Assembly: GCA_036971715.1 (NCBI GenBank)
Contig: JAVHJL010000005.1
Location: forward strand, 1,488,001-1,552,000
Length of the DNA: 64,000 nucleotides
Origin: Arthrobotrys musiformis
Taxonomy: Eukaryota; Ascomycota; Orbiliomycetes; Orbiliales; Orbiliaceae
Reading direction: 5' to 3'
Positions within the stretch are counted from its first letter, which is position 1. Each line of letters begins with the position of its first letter. Under the pieces are notes generated by a model. The model was not told the DNA's origin. It saw only the letters and a list, made by a program, of their open reading frames with translations, and searched no databases. Both the position numbers and the translations under genes were made by a program. Of the stretch, positions 49,369 through 62,631 are shown piece after piece.

Positions 49369-51551
49369 CTACACACCCATCCTTCTAAACGCATTTCCAG
49401 AAGCGCTCCTCCTGTCTTTTCTTCTGTCGGCGTTACCACCTCTGTTGGTAGGTCTCTGCGCATCTGCCTTCCCTGCTGGCTGCTTCTTCTCAACTTTGTA
49501 TGTGAATTCTGTGTCGCCGTAGACTTGTCCTTTGGAGAAGTTCCTTTCTCGTTTCCGGTTGTGCTCTCCGGCCGCCATCCGTGAACCGAACGATTGCTCC
49601 TTCTTACCCGGGCCAGCTTCTTTGCTGCTATGACCTTGTGTTCGGTAAGATGCAGTTGAGATACGCATAATCGGAGCCTTCTTCTCTTTGACCTGTTTCT
49701 TCGGCTTCTCCTCTGGTTCAGAGTCTGAGGAAGAAGATTCCTCGTCTGATGACATAGCTGAGGATTCCGCATCCTCCTCCTCCACAGCAGTGAGGCGTTT
49801 TCGGGATTCGCCATTTGCGCCATCCGTAGTGGGGCGAGAGGAGGGGTTGTGAAGCATGTACTGGAACGATGTTTCGTCCACCTCGAAGTCCGGATTCGTC
49901 CAGAGATCCTTGAAACGAGGATCTTCCATAACCTTGACATGTTCCTGGGCTTTCTCCTCTCCAGCTTCTTCTTCGTCGTCTTCCATGTCTTCTTCGCCTT
50001 CTGCCATAGCTTTCTCCTTCTCCTTCTCTGCTTTTCTCGCTGCTCTACGATCAAGTTTCTCTTCCAATTTAGCCAACCTCTCTGCGAGTTTCTGATTGAC
50101 CTTAACTTTCGAAGAAACCTTCTTGCCAGAGCTTCTGATTCTACCTTCTCTCTCCTTCTCGATCCTCTCTTGAACCATCCTCTTCCTTTGCTCTTCCCAA
50201 CCCCATGGGTTCGCAATCAACCTCGCCTGCTCGTACAACTCCTGTTTCACGAAGTAACCGTGCATGTATGGCCTCAACACACTGCTTCCCACCAAATGCG
50301 ACAATGAAAGTTGCTCCAACTGTGGTTTTGTCAAGAACTTGTAGTTGTCGTATGTGGTGGCTGTAACCTCGCCGTTAACCCCACTGATTACCGATTCCTC
50401 CATTTCTTCCGTAACGTTGTCCAAGAACGAGCACCATTTTGGTGCGGGTCCGAGTTCTGGTATGAAGAATGTGTGCATATCGGGTCCCTCGTTGGCTGTG
50501 AGAAGCATTCCGGATCCTTTGACGTGTGCTACATCGTTGATATCCACCGAGGGTTCTATGCTTGTCCATGGTGTACCGTCTGAAGGACTCCATATTTTGA
50601 TGATTCTCTTGTCTGCAGAGAGGAGCTTTGTTTCGGATTCGGAGTGTACGGGCGGTAAGTATATTAGGTTCTGGATAGGGTAGGAATAGCCCTGATCTTT
50701 TGTGAGCAATGGCATGGGAGATCGTAGATCGTATAGTCGAACCAAACCCTCCGCATTACCAGTGGCCAGTTGTAATCCAGTGGGATCGAATGCAAGCGCT
50801 GTTATCGAGTCTGTCGACACCCGTTCTACTGTAGCAACCCGAGAACCTACTCTTGGATCCCACAGTTCTGTTGTTCCCAGATCTGTTCCGAAAGCCAAAA
50901 GACCGTGAACATCACTTTGCACACCCGTCAATACCTCCTTCACATCCTCATTCACCTCAAAAGGCTTCATGAACCCGCCTCTTTCGAGGTTAACTCTGTA
51001 AACCTCTCTACCTTCCGCGGGAACCAAAACCTCAGCTGCCCACCGACAGTATACCAAGTCTCGTCCATAATGTGGTATTCTTAGACTGTGGTGTAGACCC
51101 ATGGGTGTGTGGAATTCGATGTATCGATCGATCTGGAGGTGCACCGACTTCTTCCAGGAGTCCTCCAAAAGAATAAATGTGAGGTTTTCAATATTTGTAT
51201 GACGATCGAAGGACATGGAGAGGGAATTGAAATCGTAAAGGCGCATCTGCGGCTTGTATGTGCCGGTGGCCATACACCACTGGCCATCTTCAGTGATCCG
51301 GATCCGATTGGAGGCTTCTGGGAAACCAAAATCTTGGATGAGTTCAATACGAGACTGATAGGCTGAATTGTGGGAGAGAAGTTAGTAATTAGTATCCTGA
51401 GTACTGTAACCGCGCGATCTGGGTCTGTCGAACCTAAGTCATTCTTTAGGGATCGTTTCCTCTTCCTTGCAAGCCAGTCAGGCAGCGAGCGGCCGGTATC
51501 CGAGCCGGAAACAGTATATACTTTAACGTCGTTGGTTTGTGTAAGCTTCAT
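49369..51551 (-). CDS. ENP2: Ribosome biogenesis protein ENP2 (NOL10 homologue)
   Basis: Nucleolar WD40 protein of the small-subunit processome, needed for early 18S rRNA processing. Exons 51434-51551 and 49369-51362 (71-bp intron) encode 703 residues; the yeast protein has 707. The N-terminus (VKVYTVSGSDTGRSLPDWLA) is typical. Residues about 65-400 form the beta-propeller with WD-like repeats (TELWDPRVGSRVATV; LVRLYDLRSP; IIKIWSPSDG). Near residue 515-545 comes the NUC153 motif (DPRFKDLWTNPDFEVDETS). The region between is a Lys/Glu/Arg coiled coil, and the C-terminal 180 residues are acidic then basic, ending in SGNAFRRMGV. A long frame in another phase over the charged region (49233-50216) is a shadow. 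Confidence 0.95.
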
Positions 51552-52153
51552 TTTGGAAGGTGTATCTGATCAATGGCCTGTATGGCGGTGGTATATTGAA
51601 GCTCAAGGTTGAAGGCTGTGATGCCTGGCAGTGGAATGAACTTGTTCGGGATCAGGACGTGCTTAGCATAGTTGTATTAACTGTAGGCGCCGTAAGTGGT
51701 AATATACAAATTACAGGCGATGAGGCGACTCTGTTGGTGCTTATTCGCAACTGCGCTTGGGATGCTGGTGAGCAAGAAAGGTTGAGGACGAGGAAGCCTT
51801 TCTGTGCGACATCTCGAAATTTTTTTTTGAAAAGCCAAAGCGCGATAGTTCCCCAATATGGAAATATAATAGTTACTAACCGGAACCAGTAATTGATGAT
51901 TTAATATTTCCATAAACGGCAGAGTTGGGTTTTCTGGTTCGGGCAGCCTCATCGCAACAACCAAACATTCAAATCCATCTGTCCGTTCCACCATCTTGTC
52001 AGCCTCCTTGATCCTTTATTACACGTATCACCAGATTCATCAGCCAGACGTCGGACTGCATTCTTTACATCCTACGTGAAATCCTGATGCAGTGCCTTTA
52101 CCTTCCACTCAATTTCCACTAACATCTCAACGCGACTACGATATCCTTCCAAA
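51552..52153. promoter_or_regulatory. Divergent promoter of ENP2 and ABD1
   Basis: 602 bp between the start codons of two essential RNA-processing genes transcribed away from each other. No TATA box obvious. A short plus-strand frame inside (51560-51892) has no similarity. Confidence 0.5.
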
Positions 52154-54026
52154 ATGTACGATCCAGTCCGTGGTTTCTTTACGGCCCCTGCCAGCGACGA
52201 TAAACCCCCATCTTCACCATCGAAACCAAGCCACGATGATGACTACGAAGATGAACGATCTAAACGACCATCAGATGCATCCGTTAATCCTCCCGATAAC
52301 GACGAATCATCAAATCGCCGCCGTGAGCGAGAAGCCGACACGCAAAGCCAGAGCCCAGAACGAAAACGGAAGCGTGATCGTTCTCCGGATGATGAGCGGC
52401 CACGAGGCCGTACCCCTGAGATAAAGAGAGAACGATATGAAAACTCTCGAGATGATAGGTATTCCCGGGACGACAGGTATAGACCTGATTCACATCCCGA
52501 TGATCATGAGAGCAAGCGACGACGTTTCGACGGTGAGAGGGATCGAATCAGGAAGTTCCAGAATCAGAGGAAGGAAGCCCATGCTGGTGCATACGCTCGT
52601 CGCGATGGAGTGACGAGATATGATAACCAGCGAGACCAACGGGGCCAACGGGACCAGCGGGACCAGCGGGACCGACAGGACCGGAGGGGCTCTCATGGAC
52701 AAAACAGGAGAACATCGCCCCAATTCCGCCACAACGACGGCCCGCCACCACTCCTTGCCGTTGAGCCAAAATTTAAAGATCCAGAGCCCGAGAAACCGCA
52801 GGATCAGTCAGCGGAACCCCAGAGAAAACTCAAGAGGCCTATGGCCCGGTACAATCAGGCCGAGCGACAGGCCCTCCAAAGAAGGCAACAGCAGTTAGAG
52901 GCCGATAGAGAACGCGAGGCAGCTGCCATAGCGGCCTCGAGGGGCGTTGATGATGTTGTCAGATCGCACTACAATGCTGTACCAGAGCGTGGGAAGGAAT
53001 GGAGAAAGACAGACTCTAAGATTCGTGGTCTCCGTTCGTTCAACAACTGGGTGAAGTCTACACTCATTCAGAAATTTGCTCGAAATGAAGACTATCAGCA
53101 AGGAGACCGAAGCAATGCCCTCAAAGTATTGGATATCGGTTGCGGGAAAGGTGGTGACTTGCTAAAGTGGAAGAGTGCTCCGCAGCCAGTCGAACTTTAC
53201 GTCGGGGCTGATAGTGCAGACGTTAGTATCAGCCAGGCGAAGGAAAGATTCGCCAAAATGAAGGAAGAGGACCGAAGGAGGAACCGCGGAAGGCCCTCAA
53301 ACGATCGATTCCACGCCGAGTTTTTTATTCTAGATGCTTGGAGTGACACGGCAGAATCGATTCAGTTGATTCGAGAGGTTGGGTTCGATTTAGATACGAA
53401 TAACCGATGGGGTGGTGGAGGGTAAGTTTTACATGTTTCAGCATCCCCTTCCTCCAGTAATATGCTAACGTCAGGGATCCAGGTTCGACGTGGTTTCTCT
53501 CATGTTCTGTATGCACTACGCATTTGAATCCGAGGACAAGATTCGTGGAATGCTTAAGAACGTCTCAGGATCCCTTCGCAGGGGTGGCCGCTTTATCGGA
53601 ACAATCCCGTCATCTGACAAGATATACGAAGGGATTCAGAAGAACGGTAACGAATTCGGAAATAGTCTGTACAAGGTATCGTTCCCGAATATAGAAAGTG
53701 CCAGAAAGCTACCGGAAGACGGGGCTTGGCGTCCAGCCTGGGGCTGGAAGTATTCCTTCTTCCTTGAAGAAAGTGTCGAAGATGTTCCAGAGTATGTCGT
53801 GCCCTGGGAAGCCTTCCGAGCGTTGGCATTCGAATACAACCTCAAACTCGAATACAAACGCCTCTTTGAAGACATCTGGCAGGACGAGAAGGAAGACAAG
53901 GTCCTCGGGCCTCTGAGCGAGAGAATGGGGGTCAAGAAGAGGGACGGAAGCGGGGAGATAATGGTAAAGGGCGAAGAGTGGGAGGCTTGCAGCATTTACA
54001 TGGGTTTCTGCTTCAGAAAGATCTAA
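52154..54026 (+). CDS. ABD1: mRNA cap guanine-N7 methyltransferase
   Basis: Nuclear enzyme that adds the N7-methyl group to the G cap of pre-mRNA using S-adenosylmethionine. Exons 52154-53421 and 53483-54026 (61-bp intron) encode 603 residues. Residues 1-270 are a disordered Arg/Asp/Ser-rich extension containing an RDQ repeat from a 9-nt DNA repeat at about 52640-52680. The catalytic domain starts near SHYNAVPERGKEWRKTDSKI. SAM motif I is VLDIGCGKGGDLLKWK from Leu326. Next come the adenine pocket (FFILDAW), the substrate motif FDVVSLMFCMHYAFES, and the C-terminal CSIYMGFCFRKI. The yeast enzyme is 436 residues; the extra length is all in the N-terminal tail. The intron lies just before the FDVVS strand and keeps frame (GGG|G). 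Confidence 0.97.
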
Positions 54027-54591
54027 AAAGGATACGCATTGGCACTTGTATGTACATAGTATAGTAGCATTAGCATATGGAGCGGCGTCGGAAGTGACGG
54101 TCTAATATATAATATCCAACCCGCTGAGCGTTCCAATATCGCCGTCGTAGTCGTATTTAGATAGTCTCGAGGGGGGTGTATAATCCCCTATCGTAGTCTC
54201 GTGAGTCCGTTGTTGATAGAGGCATCCAGTTGGGTGGTGTAAATGCGTTGCCGCAGAGGGACGACGACTGAGCTTGAGCTGCGGTGGATGGTGTTCGCGT
54301 AATCCAACCTCAACTTCAACCTCAACCTTGTCTCCAGCTTCAGTCCTCATCCCTCCACACCCACGTCATCATACGGTATGTACCTCTGACGCCCTCACTT
54401 TTTAGCTTCGTCTGCGTATAGATATCGACACTGCCCCGCGCCTAGACGCGTCTGCCGAACCTCAAGCTAATATCAAGCTATCGTCCAGCTCACGCCTTGC
54501 CTCGCCAACCAGCTGCTTCATAATACCCCCCAAGATCTAGCTCGCATTACCCACCATCTTCATCCAGTAATCCCACCTCATCACCGTCAAG
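54027..54591. other. Intergenic, ABD1 3' flank and RPN7 promoter
   Basis: 565 bp; short frames only. The two genes are in tandem on the plus strand. Confidence 0.5.
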
Positions 54592-56084
54592 ATGGGATCC
54601 GACCCCCAATATAACAAATACCCCGATCTCTCCATCGCCCAGCACATCTACCAGATCTCTACCCCGGCTTTATCATCCCACCACGAAAAGTCCGCCACCG
54701 CCCTCCTCGAATCCATCAAATCCACATCTGCAGCACCATTATTCAAGTTCCTTGTCGGACCTACTGACGGTATATTAGCTAAGGGCTCGCCGTTAAAATG
54801 GGACGAGAAGTTATACAATGAACTACAAGAAAAGAACGAGAAGGAGCTGCAGGAGTGGGAGGAGAAGTTGAAGGATGCCGAGGAGAAGGCGGGAGAGACG
54901 GAGGTTGTTGAGGCTATGGGTGGTAAAGCGGAGTTTTGGACAAGGATAGGTGATAAGGTACGCTTATACGCCTTATCTACGGATGGAAATGAAGGGCTGC
55001 TAAAAGAGAGTGTGTTCCGGATTTACAGGAGAAAGCTGTAGCCGCCTATAACGACGTATTCGAGAAGACGGCATCACTTGGTGCAAAGATCGATATCGTT
55101 CTCGCCACGATACGCGTTGGAATGTTCTTCGACGACAAGCCGCTTGTCCAGAAGAACATCGAAAAGGCTACCCAGTACGATACAGTTGCCTCACAGATTG
55201 GATTAATGCCATTTACAAACTGCTAACTCTCACGAACTTTAGGCTCGTCGAATCCGGTGGTGACTGGGATCGTCGAAACCGTCTAAAAACCTACCGTGCG
55301 ATCAACGACCTCACCCTTCGCGCATACAACTCTGCTGCCCCACTTCTCCTCGACTCCCTCTCGACTTTCACATCGATAGAGATCTGTACCTATGAAACTC
55401 TAGTAATGTACGCCGTCCTGGCCGGTGTCATCTCCCTCTCCCGCCGAGACCTCAAAGCCCGCGTCATCGATGGCGCCGAAGTCCTCGCTGTCTTCGGTAG
55501 CCGCAAGGACTCGAACATGGCGGATGCACCAACCGGAGTCATGACCGAAATAGGCCAGCAGACCGTTGATCTCGATTTGGGAAGCTTTAGTCCACTCGAG
55601 GGGCTGGTGAACAACTTTTATGAAGCGAAGTACTCAGACTACTTTGTCAACCTTGCGGATGTTGAAGAACAGTTTTTGAGGAAGGACCGCGTGTTGGCAC
55701 CACACAGACGGTGGTACGTGAGGGAGATGAGGAGACGAGGGTATGCGCAGCTACTTGAGAGTTATAGAACGATTGAGTTGCAGACTGTTGCGAATCATTT
55801 CGGAGTCAGCGTGGACTTTGTGGATAAGTACGTTTCAAGGCTACCTATTCAAAAGGGTGAACAGATAAATGCTAACATGGTGGTAACCCAGGGATATGTC
55901 ATCTTTCATCCCCTCCCAGGGCCTCAACTGCACGATCGATCGCGTAAATGGGTCCATTGAGACCAACAGACCCGACACGAAGAATAAACAGTACCAGGAG
56001 GTTATCAAGCACGGAGATCAGCTTTTGACAAAGCTACAGAAGTTCGGACAGGCGGTCAGGGTCCGTGGGAGCGAGCGTGTATAA
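54592..56084 (+). CDS. RPN7: 26S proteasome regulatory subunit RPN7 (PSMD6)
   Basis: Scaffold subunit of the 19S lid of the 26S proteasome. Exons 54592-54957, 55029-55174, 55243-55827 and 55892-56084 (introns 71, 68 and 64 bp) join in frame to 429 residues, the same length as yeast Rpn7. The N-terminal part begins with YPDLSIAQHIYQIS and has a Glu/Lys helix. The TPR-like middle holds KTASLGAKIDIVLATIRVGM and GGDWDRRNRLKTYRAI. The C-terminal PCI domain holds LVNNFYEAKYSDYFVNL, TIELQTVANHFGVSVDFVDK and FIPSQGLNCTIDRVNG. All key stretches are present and I see no damage. Confidence 0.97.
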
Positions 56085-56451
56085 TCATTATACTTTTTAT
56101 TTATCTATACCGAGTCGGCCCTTTATCCGAAGAGGCCGAATACACATGTCAAGCATAGTTGTGGAATAGAAAGTGGTTAAACTACCAAGTTGGAAGAGGG
56201 TGGCTTTTAGTCACGAGTTATAAAATGGTGATGAACAGCGAATGACTTGATTGGTTTTGCTATACATGTAGCTTGGTACCATGGTAGGTACCCTTATTGG
56301 TGATTGTGGTCCAAACGGAGTATTATCTCACAAAGACGTCTAGCTGCTCTCATCCAAAGACGTCTAGTATCGAGTCTCAACAGTCGACTAGTCTCGTAAC
56401 CGTCTCAGCTAGCCTCCAAAACCCCCAACATAGTCAACACACTCCACCCCT
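56085..56451. other. Spacer between convergent RPN7 and Ppo genes
   Basis: 367 bp between two stop codons; contains the 3' UTRs. A direct repeat of AAAGACGTCTAG occurs at about 56333 and 56356 (12 bp, 23 bp apart). Nothing else seen. Confidence 0.5.
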
Positions 56452-59400
56452 TTACACAATATCGTATAAAACTTTCAAAGCTGTATTTCAAAAATAACAA
56501 AACCCCATCAGCATTATATTCCAAAAACAAGAAAATGGAGTATAAAAGATTCAACTCACCATAAGGGTACGACCCAAGTTGACCCCAATCCTCAGATATA
56601 TACGCATACCCTGCATCCACCTTCCCATCTTTCGTAATAGATTCGATGGGTACGGTATGGATTTTACCCTGAGGGCCTGGCGCAGAGCGAAGGTTTGGAA
56701 GGGATCCGAATACTTGGAGGATAGCTGTGATGGCCTTTAGTGGGACCTCATGGGTTGCGGTCTAAATTTTCAAATTTTATTAGCAATTGAATAGGCCTTA
56801 GGGGCTGAAAGAGATCGTTGAGAAACTTACCGTCCTCTGCGCAACGGGTGAATTCTGGAGAGCAACGACTGTGGCTTCGATGATATCGTGCGAGTTGCCA
56901 TCTCCGGCGCCTTGGATCTTCTTGAGGGTCTCCGCGTTCTCTGGGAGGAGGTAATATCCCAAAACTTCGGCGAACTATTAAATGCGAGGGTTAATTAGTA
57001 TATATCACCCGCTTTTAAACAATATATAGAAAACTTACCCCAATAGAAATATCCAAGCAAAGCTTCGAAGCGGCCAAAATACCCTCCCTAGGATCACTGG
57101 CAATATACCCTCGAATCTCATCCGCAAGGTGGCTCAAGTCCGTCTTTCCATATGGGGATCCATTCCCCTTCTTAAAAGTGTATTTCCCATCGGTATTTAC
57201 GAATGTAACGCCGAGGAGGGCATCCCAGAGATTATGCGCCGCCTCAGACAATTCAAAGCTCTTCGCATCCGGAACTGGAACAACACGGTAGATATAATTT
57301 GCGATAGTGCAAAGAGTCCCATGGAGTTCGTAGTCAGTATAGGCATCCGGAGTACCAGGGATGCCGGTAAGCGGCAAAGAAAAGATCTCTGCTGTAGTTC
57401 GGACGGCAATGAGGTTGCTAACGTCGCGGATGGCATCGATCCACACGCCGATATTGAATTGGCTGGATTTGAGAGCAACGGTCTCTTTGGTAATGGAAGT
57501 CACAGCGCTCTGGATGATTTCTCGGAAATTGGGGCAGTCCGCGATCACTTTGAAGATTGCGCTGTAATCCTTGGTGCTAGGCTCGGTCGATTGAAGAAGG
57601 TCTGCGGTTCGGGTTTCGAGAGTATGTTCGAATGGATTGGTCGGACGATCAAAGTTGTACTTGTAATCCTTTCCGAAGCCCTTGTAGATTTGTTGGTTCT
57701 CTTCAGGGACTGTGAAGGGGAACATGGCGTATGCAGAGTTTGGTGGGAACCATCCTGGGAATGCGCGGTGGAAGAGCTTGTAGACGACACCTCCATATGC
57801 GATTTCAGGATCGGAGCCGACTTCGTTATAACCCCAGTTTGTGAGATTTCCGGTTGTATAATCGACCGTGTAGAACCTGTCACCACGGACAAGGGCTACT
57901 GCGTCACTGAGGATAGCAGTGCTAATAGTGTAGCCGGGCAAGAGACCAGCACCAGGTGCCATTTTAGTTTTGGGTTCTTCGACAACGATACCTGGGTAGA
58001 TTTCAACGTAATCCGGATGGCCGTAGAGTTGACGGAGAGCTTCGGCCACGTTCTTATCGGAATTAATATCCTCGAATGTGGCATGCTCTTTGAGGCCGAA
58101 GAAGGCACGGAATTCATTTAGCGATGCGAGTTCCCAGGCTCGGGTCTGTTCAATACCCAAGATTTCAACTGCGCGCATGATTGTTGGGACGGCATTGGCA
58201 CCGTAGGAGTCTATAAAAATGCTAAAGTTAGCGCGATCCCTCCGACCCAAAGTCAAGGGTACATACTTGCGCAATCTTCGATACTGTCCGCCAGGATATT
58301 GACGAGGTCCTCATCTTTGAACTTCCCCGTCTCCCCATCCCTCTCCAAACCTTCAAAAGTACGTTGGCCAGGGTCTTCGGGGATTGTCTTCTCCCACTTC
58401 CCGAGACCAGCGAGGAATTGTGGAAGCGGGATGTCTGCAGAGTCGCTGCCAAAGATCTTTTTATATAAGTTTTTCGTCCATTCTTCGTCTCTGTCACTTA
58501 TAACAGAGTGCCAACGGTAGACAAGGTTAAATTCAGCTGCGGGCAGGATCCCCCATTAGAAGCGTGACTCTAGCTTTGGGGAATAGAAATTATAGTTACC
58601 GGAAACCTGATTTCCAATGCCCTGTGGTGTTCCGGTCTGGCTAAAGACTTTGTGGATCTCGGCACGAGGATCCAAGCACCAAGTAGATTCTGTGCGTGTC
58701 AAGTTCAGAATGACACGGATATAATCAATCAAGACAATGTTGATATAAAGGCCGCAGGTGATGCTGTAGTTTAAATTCTCAGCCCTTCTTCTCTCTTGAA
58801 ATCATATTTTAGGAGGCAATCAATTGGTCACTCACAGTCTACCGGTTTGGAAGAGCTTCTCGTCCCTGTCTGCCTCAGATCTAAGCTTTGTGAATCGCTC
58901 GTCCTGGTTAATCTTCAAGAGGGTGTCGACCACGAAGTTGTGGAACCTTCCAAAGGAGATAAGGAGAACTAAAATAAGTCGAGTTAGCTGATGCCTTCTA
59001 CTAGATTTGAAAGTAGCTTCTGGAGGCTCAGGTACGGAATCAACTTGTACTTACCACAAACGCCTGGTGGGAAACCGAGGAGTCTCTTTTCAGAAAATGC
59101 ATCCGGTTTGATCTTCCCATCCTGAAACGTCCTCATCGCCTTCTGCTCTTCCTCATTGCTACCGTATAGTGGCGACAAGTCAAGATACGAGGATGTATCA
59201 GAGATAGAATAGTCTTTGCGGTTAGTCCGGAACAGATCTAAAATAAAATAATTAGCTTGCACTTCCCAAAACAATGCAACTTAAATGCATACCGTGAATA
59301 ATGATCGTAGCCAGATAAAACAACATGCTCGAGATCTTGTTCGCGTGAGGTTGTGACTTTTTGCGAGCCAAAAGGACTACATAATATTTAGCGGCTCGAA

Positions 59401-60253
59401 CGAATAATATGAGAAACCAAGTTTTATCCTAACCGTCAAAAAGCAATCCTGGGTCCGGACGGGCACCAGGCATCTTCTTCATAGGGCGAACGCTTCGGGC
59501 GTATGGTGTTCCGGCTTTTCCCAAGTGGGGGTATAGGATATTCTAGATACCAAATTGTCAACAGAGTCATGCTCCCTCCGTACTACGTATACACCGATAT
59601 CTCGAGAGTAAAGACTTACATTGTACGATCCGTCAGCTGAGCGATACTGCTGCCTGTGTCATAGAAAATGAAAATATAAGCCAATATCCGGTCGTGATAT
59701 CAATGTGAACTTGTAACATACTTTAGGCCAAGGTACGACAATGGTGGATGCTGAAGCTGGTTCCAGAGCTTATCGAGCAATGCGCCAGTGAGGACCTTCT
59801 CGTTCTTTGAAGTAGCAGGTAGCCCGCTTGCGACTTGGATTATTCTCTCCATCTATTTTCCAGCACATGTTCGGATTAGATTGCCTCCTATCACTTATAT
59901 ACGAGGTTATATTCTATGACACGCCAACATACCAGGTAAGTCTTATCGTCGACGATACCGCCATCGACAACCTTGGACTTGAGGACGTCAACGAGAGTTC
60001 TCATGTCTCTGAAAGCACCCGTCAACCCGATCTTCTGCAAATCCTGGAGTAGACCGGTAGGAATTGGCTCCTGCGTTGGGCTACTGGGCCGCGACGATAG
60101 TCGCTCGATGGCTTGCGTGAAGACGCTCAGACTATTAACGACTGGGTCCTCCTTTCGAGGAGGAGTCGGAGGGAAGGTAAGAAACTCGGTCCATTTTGAC
60201 AGAGCTTGGTTGAGGTTCAACTGCTCCCTCTGCTGGCTGAGTTTCCCTGACAT
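56452..60253 (-). CDS. ppo: Ppo-type fatty acid dioxygenase with degenerate P450 domain
   Basis: Heme dioxygenase of the psi-factor producing family (linoleate diol synthase / 10R-dioxygenase), which makes hydroperoxy and hydroxy oxylipins that control fungal development. Thirteen exons, 5' to 3': 59933-60253, 59722-59852, 59620-59653, 59434-59542, 59293-59376, 59055-59237, 58836-58968, 58600-58763, 58267-58536, 57039-58210, 56831-56974, 56560-56761, 56452-56480; total 991 residues. Peroxidase-like half: distal His226 (ATIIIHDLFRTN), YLDLSPLYGS, catalytic Tyr393 and proximal His396 in EFNLVYRWHS; all present. The P450 half retains VYKLFHRAFPGWFPP, YGKTDLSHLADEIRGY and the C-terminal SLPNLRSAPGPQG. 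The expected Cys loop (GPHxCLG type) is replaced by THEVPLKAIT near residue 919, and the stretch before it is short. A 10R-dioxygenase without isomerase activity is inferred. Confidence 0.95.
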
Positions 60254-62631
60254 GGTCAGCAGTTGGTGATATATCGATAGAGAAGCTCGGTATCAGCTTG
60301 TAGGTAATGCTGTATACAGTAACAAAGTATTCTCTATGTAGGTAAATACACGAGGAGGTACTGATTGACTAGAAAGTGAAGGAGGGGAAGTAGATGGGTT
60401 TCTCAGATTTTCGAAGGATATTTATCAGCTTATATAGACGCCGCTGCGCAGCTGTACAGTGCAGTGGAGCTGCCTGCAAGAAAACCGCAGATTACGAACA
60501 AATACACATTTCTCCATCCCTGCGAATACTCAGCCCTACATTTGCGGCCGACTTCAAAAAGAGCTGTCCCTCGTAGGATCGGCCCACGTTGAGGTCATGT
60601 CGTTCGGGAATCCCGTTCGCTATTACGAGCTCTCTGATTCGTCGGCGAGCAATGGCGCGTCTCAAGTGTCCATGATAGAGTCGACATCCTGGGATGTGGA
60701 GATAGCTGCCTGTCTCCACCATGGAGCTAGAGCTTCCAGACCATAGAAGTTCCCCTCGGTTAGGGTAGGAAGGTGGGGTTACGCAAAACAATAATACCCC
60801 CGCCAAGGCAAGCCATCGTTGCCAGTCAGCGCTAGCAACTTTGAACAAAAAAGGCACAAATTCTGCGGGAAACGGTCGTTGCTGACTGTAGGATGTGCAG
60901 GCTGTCTTGGGTGAGATTGCAACTGTGTTTGGCGGGTATCAGGCAATCACAGTTGGGTATCATATTGGGTGTCATCACCTGGGAAGATTCGCAATTATTG
61001 CTACATCCAGGCGGGTGTGACCATGCGGGTCCAGGGTTTTGGGGCCATTCTTCCTGTGAGCGCCCGGCTCTGCTTCCGGTTCTGCAAATGCAGTGTCAGA
61101 TTTTCAAGGGGCTTTGATACCACAGGCTATAATGTCTTTGTCGTTTGAATTGGAACACTTCTTACTGGGCCGGCAGCTGCCGCAGTACCATAATTCGCAG
61201 TATTGAGTCTTCGAGTGCCCGGAAAAACTCATTGTCATCAAAGGGAACAATCGTTGACAATAGCCTTTCAAGCTTCGAGATGCAAACAATGTAAGATCCT
61301 GTGTTAGTTGCAATGGAATGCTGACTTGATATCTGCCATGGCAGATCACAGTATTTTGGCTTGGTTTAATCTGGGCGCATATGCAGAGCGAAGATGCAGT
61401 GCGCTCGAAGTTATTCGGGCCAATTCAATTCGATCAATATCAAACGTTCGACCACCCATTCATTGTGGCACGCGTTCTTCGCGGAGCTGAGGCTTGCGAG
61501 GCAATCTCGTAACGCGGGAGTCGGGAAGCTGTGGAACCAGCGTCCATGCATAACGTATACAGGGTATAGAACCATATGATGGCCTGGATGGGTCATACGG
61601 CCATCTGGTTGGTTGTGTTAAATTTCCAACCCGTGGTGGGGAATACTCATCTGTGAGGCACAGGGCCTCGAGGCGCCTGAGAGTTCGTATTCATTAATAT
61701 TCGTGATCATTTTGTTATCCATGATACGGATTTGAGCCTGTTCGCGGAATGCAAAATTATATTACGACGTGATGCAATGGCTCGCTGTGCCTTGCAATTG
61801 CAACGGGAGCCGTGGAGTTCCAGGAGGTCATCGGACCATCCGATTAGTAACCCCCCACAGTCCCATTCCAATCGAAGCTGAACGGATCGATACCCATGAA
61901 CCCTCCTCCAATTTTGGATGTTCGATAATTATAACTTGACTTGACTTTCAAGCTATGATCGGGAGCTAATACGTTATGACATCATGGCTGTCCAACCTCA
62001 AGCGAACTCGATGTGCAGGTCCAACAACACCTGGTACGGTACGTATAGTATACCCTGGCACTCAAAGTTACCATGATGTAAAGCTTCAACTTATTATAAC
62101 ATCGATCAACTGCTCGGATTCCCATAACTGGGTCATACACTTGCCAATCGCCGGGGTACAATCCGGATATCTTGCCGAACGCCATTTGGGGGAATTCGAA
62201 TTGCTTGCGCATGATCTGGGGTATTTGTGATGTCGTTGAGTTGGCGAGGTATTCGAAGGGAGCTAGCGGGGAGATGTCCATTCCAAGAATCGAATCACTA
62301 CTAGTCTTTCTTCCCGCATTGCAAATATTTAAATCCGGAAGAGAAGATATTTAACCCCTCGATGGACTCTTCTGCGATGTTTTATACCTATTTCTCTAAG
62401 GATACCTTTCTATTTTCTTGTGCAACACCAGTACCATATTAATATAATCCGGTGTCTTTGAATCTGAGGGCGATTATGATATCATAAGACATCGATGAGT
62501 ATCCCATTGTGATATTAACATTGCATAACCAGCGACTGAATCAAAAACCAATTTTAAATCTTCATTTGCATACACTTCATACCTTCTATAGACCTAACTC
62601 TTACCACCACGGAAAAGAGACCAGCTTCATC
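60254..62631. other. Intergenic between divergent Ppo and phospholipase D genes
   Basis: About 2.4 kb holding both promoters. Frames at 60492-60857 (-) and 60459-60746 (+) are antiparallel shadows of each other and have no recognisable domain. No RNA gene seen. Confidence 0.4.

Noticed and set aside
49233..50216. 327-codon Arg/Lys-rich minus-strand frame
   Set aside because: Alternate phase of the charged ENP2 coding region; low-complexity shadow.
60459..60857. Antiparallel frames between the Ppo and PLD genes
   Set aside because: Each is the shadow of the other, with no domain or start-context support.
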